NCBI GenBank assembly: GCA_902465215.1
Contig: CABQMM010000069.1
Span: 1-6,687 of the forward strand
Direction of reading: 5' to 3'
Length of the DNA stretch: 6,687 nt
DNA from: an uncultured Bacillota bacterium
GTDB taxonomy: Bacteria > Bacillota > Clostridia > Peptostreptococcales > Anaerovoracaceae
The position numbers were made by a program, and so were the translations under genes. Of this stretch, positions 5,551 to 6,687 are shown one piece after another (position 1 is the stretch's first letter; each line of letters begins with the position of its first letter). A model generated the notes under the pieces. The model made no database searches. It saw only the letters and a program-made list of their open reading frames with translations, and was not told the DNA's origin.

Positions 5551-5751
5551 TTATTTCTTCTTGAAAACCTTTGCGAAGAAGTCCGGTACGCTGCTCCATG
5601 ACTTGTCTTTTCGCGCCAAAGTGCTCGTTCCGCCCCTGAGCGGATTAATCTTCGGCAATTCATCTTTTCCTTGTCGAATGCGTTCTTCATTCATCTCTTC
5701 TGTGAGACTTTTACTTGTATAAATCTTATCGTCTTCAATTTTGCTTTTCAT
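5551..5751 (-). CDS. 66-residue hypothetical protein, first gene of ECF sigma operon A
   Basis: I do not recognise this protein. It is soluble and highly charged, with no signal peptide or membrane segment and no cysteine. Residues about 12-29 look helical (SKSLTEEMNEERIRQGK); the middle has a Pro/Gly-rich ELPKINPLRGG (31-41); the end is basic with FFAKVFKKK (58-66). AAGGAGG sits seven to eight bases before the ATG at 5751, and the ECF-type promoter (5784-5809) lies immediately upstream, leaving a leader of only about 25 bases. The sigma factor gene follows after 76 bases that contain a hairpin and an inverted repeat. Good ribosome binding site and promoter placement support a real gene; it may be a small regulator of the sigma or a stress-response product. 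Its function cannot be inferred from sequence. Confidence 0.72.
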   Translation of the reverse strand: MKSKIEDDKIYTSKSLTEEMNEERIRQGKDELPKINPLRGGTSTLARKDKSWSSVPDFFAKVFKKK

Positions 5752-5783
5752 TTTGTTCCTCCTTTTCCCCTTCTATATATTAA

Positions 5784-5809
5784 GACGGAAAAAAGCGCAA
5801 AGTGCAACA
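5784..5809 (-). promoter_or_regulatory. ECF-type promoter of operon A
   Basis: On the minus strand TGTTGC (5809-5804) and CGTC (5787-5784) are separated by exactly 16 bases, the same arrangement as at 3716-3741 in front of operon B. Transcription would start near 5778-5774, about 25 bases before the 66-residue protein gene. The block 5768-5818 matches 3700-3750 at 44 of 51 positions. Promoters of this form are usually read by ECF sigma factors, so operon A is probably autoregulated or under the control of the operon B sigma. Confidence 0.75.
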
Positions 5810-5834
5810 AAGTTTTTTTAAATTTTTTAAGTTG

Positions 5835-5843
5835 TGGTATATT
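5835..5843 (+). promoter_or_regulatory. possible extended -10 promoter for the threonine aldolase-like gene
   Basis: TGGTATATT on the plus strand is a TG-N extended -10 element with TATATT (five of six matches to the consensus). The -35 area 17-18 bases upstream is just a T-run (TTTTTA), which is poor but tolerable with an extended -10. Transcription would begin near 5850, just before the ribosome binding site GGAGGA (5855-5860). It is divergent from the ECF promoter of operon A. Confidence 0.4.
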
Positions 5844-5867
5844 TATAGGAAATAGGAGGAAGTGCAT

Positions 5868-6687
5868 ATGATGAGATTTAACAACGATTATAACCACGCA
5901 GCGCATGAATGCGTCCTTGCGCTGCTCGAAAAGACCGCAGGCGAAGGCTACGGCGGCTACGGAGAGGACATCTGGTGCGACGAAGCAAAAGAGCTTATCA
6001 AAAAAGAAATTGACAGACAGGATGCGGACATCTTTTTCTTTGCTGGAGCCACGCAGGCAAATTTTGTGGTGACGGCAGCGGCGCTGCGTCCGATTGAAAG
6101 CGTAATCTGCGCCCAGACAGGACATATCAACTGTCACGAGGCGGCTTCGATTGAAAATACAGGTCATAAAATTCTGGAACTGCCGGGCGTTGACGGTAAG
6201 CTGAGTGCGCAGCAGATAGAGGCTTGCGCTTCGGAATATTTTAACGACGGCGAGCCGGAACATCTCACCGTTCCGAAAATGGTATATATTTCATTTCCTA
6301 CGGAGCTCGGAACGCTGTACTCGCTTGAAGAACTGAAAGAAATCAGGCAGGTATGCGATAAATACGGCATGTATCTCTTTGTGGACGGCGCGCGCATGGG
6401 CTATGGACTTGGCTCGGAGGCAAATGATGTCAGCCTGCGGGATTTCGGACAGCTTGCGGATGTTTTCTATCTCGGCGGAACGAAATGCGGTGCACTGTTC
6501 GGCGAAGCGGTTGTTCTGCTTGCTGATTCGCTCAAGCACAGATTCAAAACCTATATGAAGCAGAACGGTGCTGTCCTTGCAAAAGGCTGGCTCCTCGGTC
6601 TGCAGTTCTATGCGCTTCTCGAAAGCGGTGAATATTTCAAGATTACGGCACGCGCGGACAAGCTGGCAATGCATCTGAAAGAGGCGT
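5868..6687 (+). CDS. low-specificity L-threonine aldolase-like PLP enzyme, 3' end cut by the window edge
   Basis: The frame is open for 273 codons to the right edge; the family is usually about 340 residues, so roughly the last fifth is missing. It is a fold-type I PLP enzyme of the beta-eliminating lyase/threonine aldolase family, which cleaves L-threonine or L-allo-threonine to glycine and acetaldehyde in the cytoplasm. Visible motifs: YGGYGED near the N-terminus (28-34, where aldolases have YGxD-type residues), FFFAGATQAN (56-65, cofactor phosphate loop), TGHINCHE (84-91), FVDGARMGYG (171-180, Asp173 to the pyridine nitrogen and Arg176), and YLGGTKCGALFGEA (201-214) with Lys206 as the likely Schiff-base lysine. 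GGAGGA (5855-5860) stands seven bases before the first of two adjacent ATGs (5868, 5871). The second ATG is also possible. The gene diverges from operon A and probably has no functional link to it. The exact substrate is uncertain. Confidence 0.9.
   Translation, partial: MMRFNNDYNHAAHECVLALLEKTAGEGYGGYGEDIWCDEAKELIKKEIDRQDADIFFFAGATQANFVVTAAALRPIESVICAQTGHINCHEAASIENTGHKILELPGVDGKLSAQQIEACASEYFNDGEPEHLTVPKMVYISFPTELGTLYSLEELKEIRQVCDKYGMYLFVDGARMGYGLGSEANDVSLRDFGQLADVFYLGGTKCGALFGEAVVLLADSLKHRFKTYMKQNGAVLAKGWLLGLQFYALLESGEYFKITARADKLAMHLKEA

Noticed and set aside
5487..5690. A 67-codon minus-strand frame overlapping the 66-residue protein gene
   Set aside because: It has no good ribosome binding site and is out of frame with the gene at 5551-5751, which has AAGGAGG and a promoter at the right distance. 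I also considered a frameshift joining the two, but the 66-residue frame ends naturally.
5779..5809. Overlapping housekeeping-type promoter (TTGCAC with TAATAT) in the operon A promoter
   Set aside because: The -35 match is poor and the spacer of about 19 bases is too long, while the ECF-type elements have exact spacing and are conserved in the second copy.
5748..6263. A 171-codon open frame on the minus strand
   Set aside because: It is antisense to the threonine aldolase-like gene, runs through both promoters, and ends overlapping the start of the 66-residue protein gene; no family resemblance.
6291..6674. A 127-codon open frame on the minus strand
   Set aside because: Antisense to conserved PLP-binding motifs of the threonine aldolase-like gene, so a shadow frame.
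1..6687. CRISPR array, tRNA or rRNA genes, transposase genes, phage or toxin-antitoxin genes
   Set aside because: No regularly spaced repeats, no cloverleaf or rRNA-like stretches and no such protein families are visible; the only notable repeat is the pair of promoter blocks.

Overview
The window looks like chromosomal DNA of a low-to-moderate GC Gram-positive anaerobe, most likely a Clostridia-type Firmicute. The reasons are strong GGAGG-type ribosome binding sites, lipoproteins with Gram-positive style signal peptides, two extracytoplasmic-function (ECF) sigma factors of types common in that group, and an anti-sigma protein of the DUF4367 type. This assignment is inference from style and family resemblance, not a database match.

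Layout. From position 5809 down to 118 everything reads on the minus strand, as two consecutive ECF sigma operons. Operon A (right, transcribed first) runs from an ECF-type promoter (5784-5809) through a 66-residue hypothetical protein, an ECF sigma factor (4953-5474), a one-pass DUF4367-type anti-sigma protein (4246-4938, GTG start) and a small multi-pass membrane protein (3778-4194). It ends in a hairpin/U-tract terminator (3761-3791) that overlaps the end of the last gene. Operon B starts within 25 bp of that terminator at a second ECF-type promoter (3716-3741). It encodes a 295-residue lipoprotein, a second and dissimilar ECF sigma factor (2212-2769), a one-pass membrane protein that is probably its anti-sigma factor (1661-2215), and a 493-residue lipoprotein with an internal duplication (118-1599). 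The first three genes of operon B are joined by ATGA stop/start overlaps.

On the plus strand, diverging from operon A, a PLP-dependent low-specificity threonine aldolase-like gene (5868 to the window end) is cut off by the right edge. It is probably unrelated in function to the sigma modules.

The most interesting point is that the two sigma operons, whose sigma factors and partner proteins are quite different, are preceded by nearly the same 51-bp promoter block (44 of 51 positions identical by hand alignment, no gaps). It has the form TGTTRC-N16-CGTC. This suggests the two modules are co-regulated or cross-regulated: one of the two sigmas (or both) probably drives both operons, linking two envelope-sensing systems in tandem. 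The exported lipoproteins, the anti-sigma proteins and the small membrane protein are the plausible sensing or response parts; their actual signal cannot be read from the sequence.
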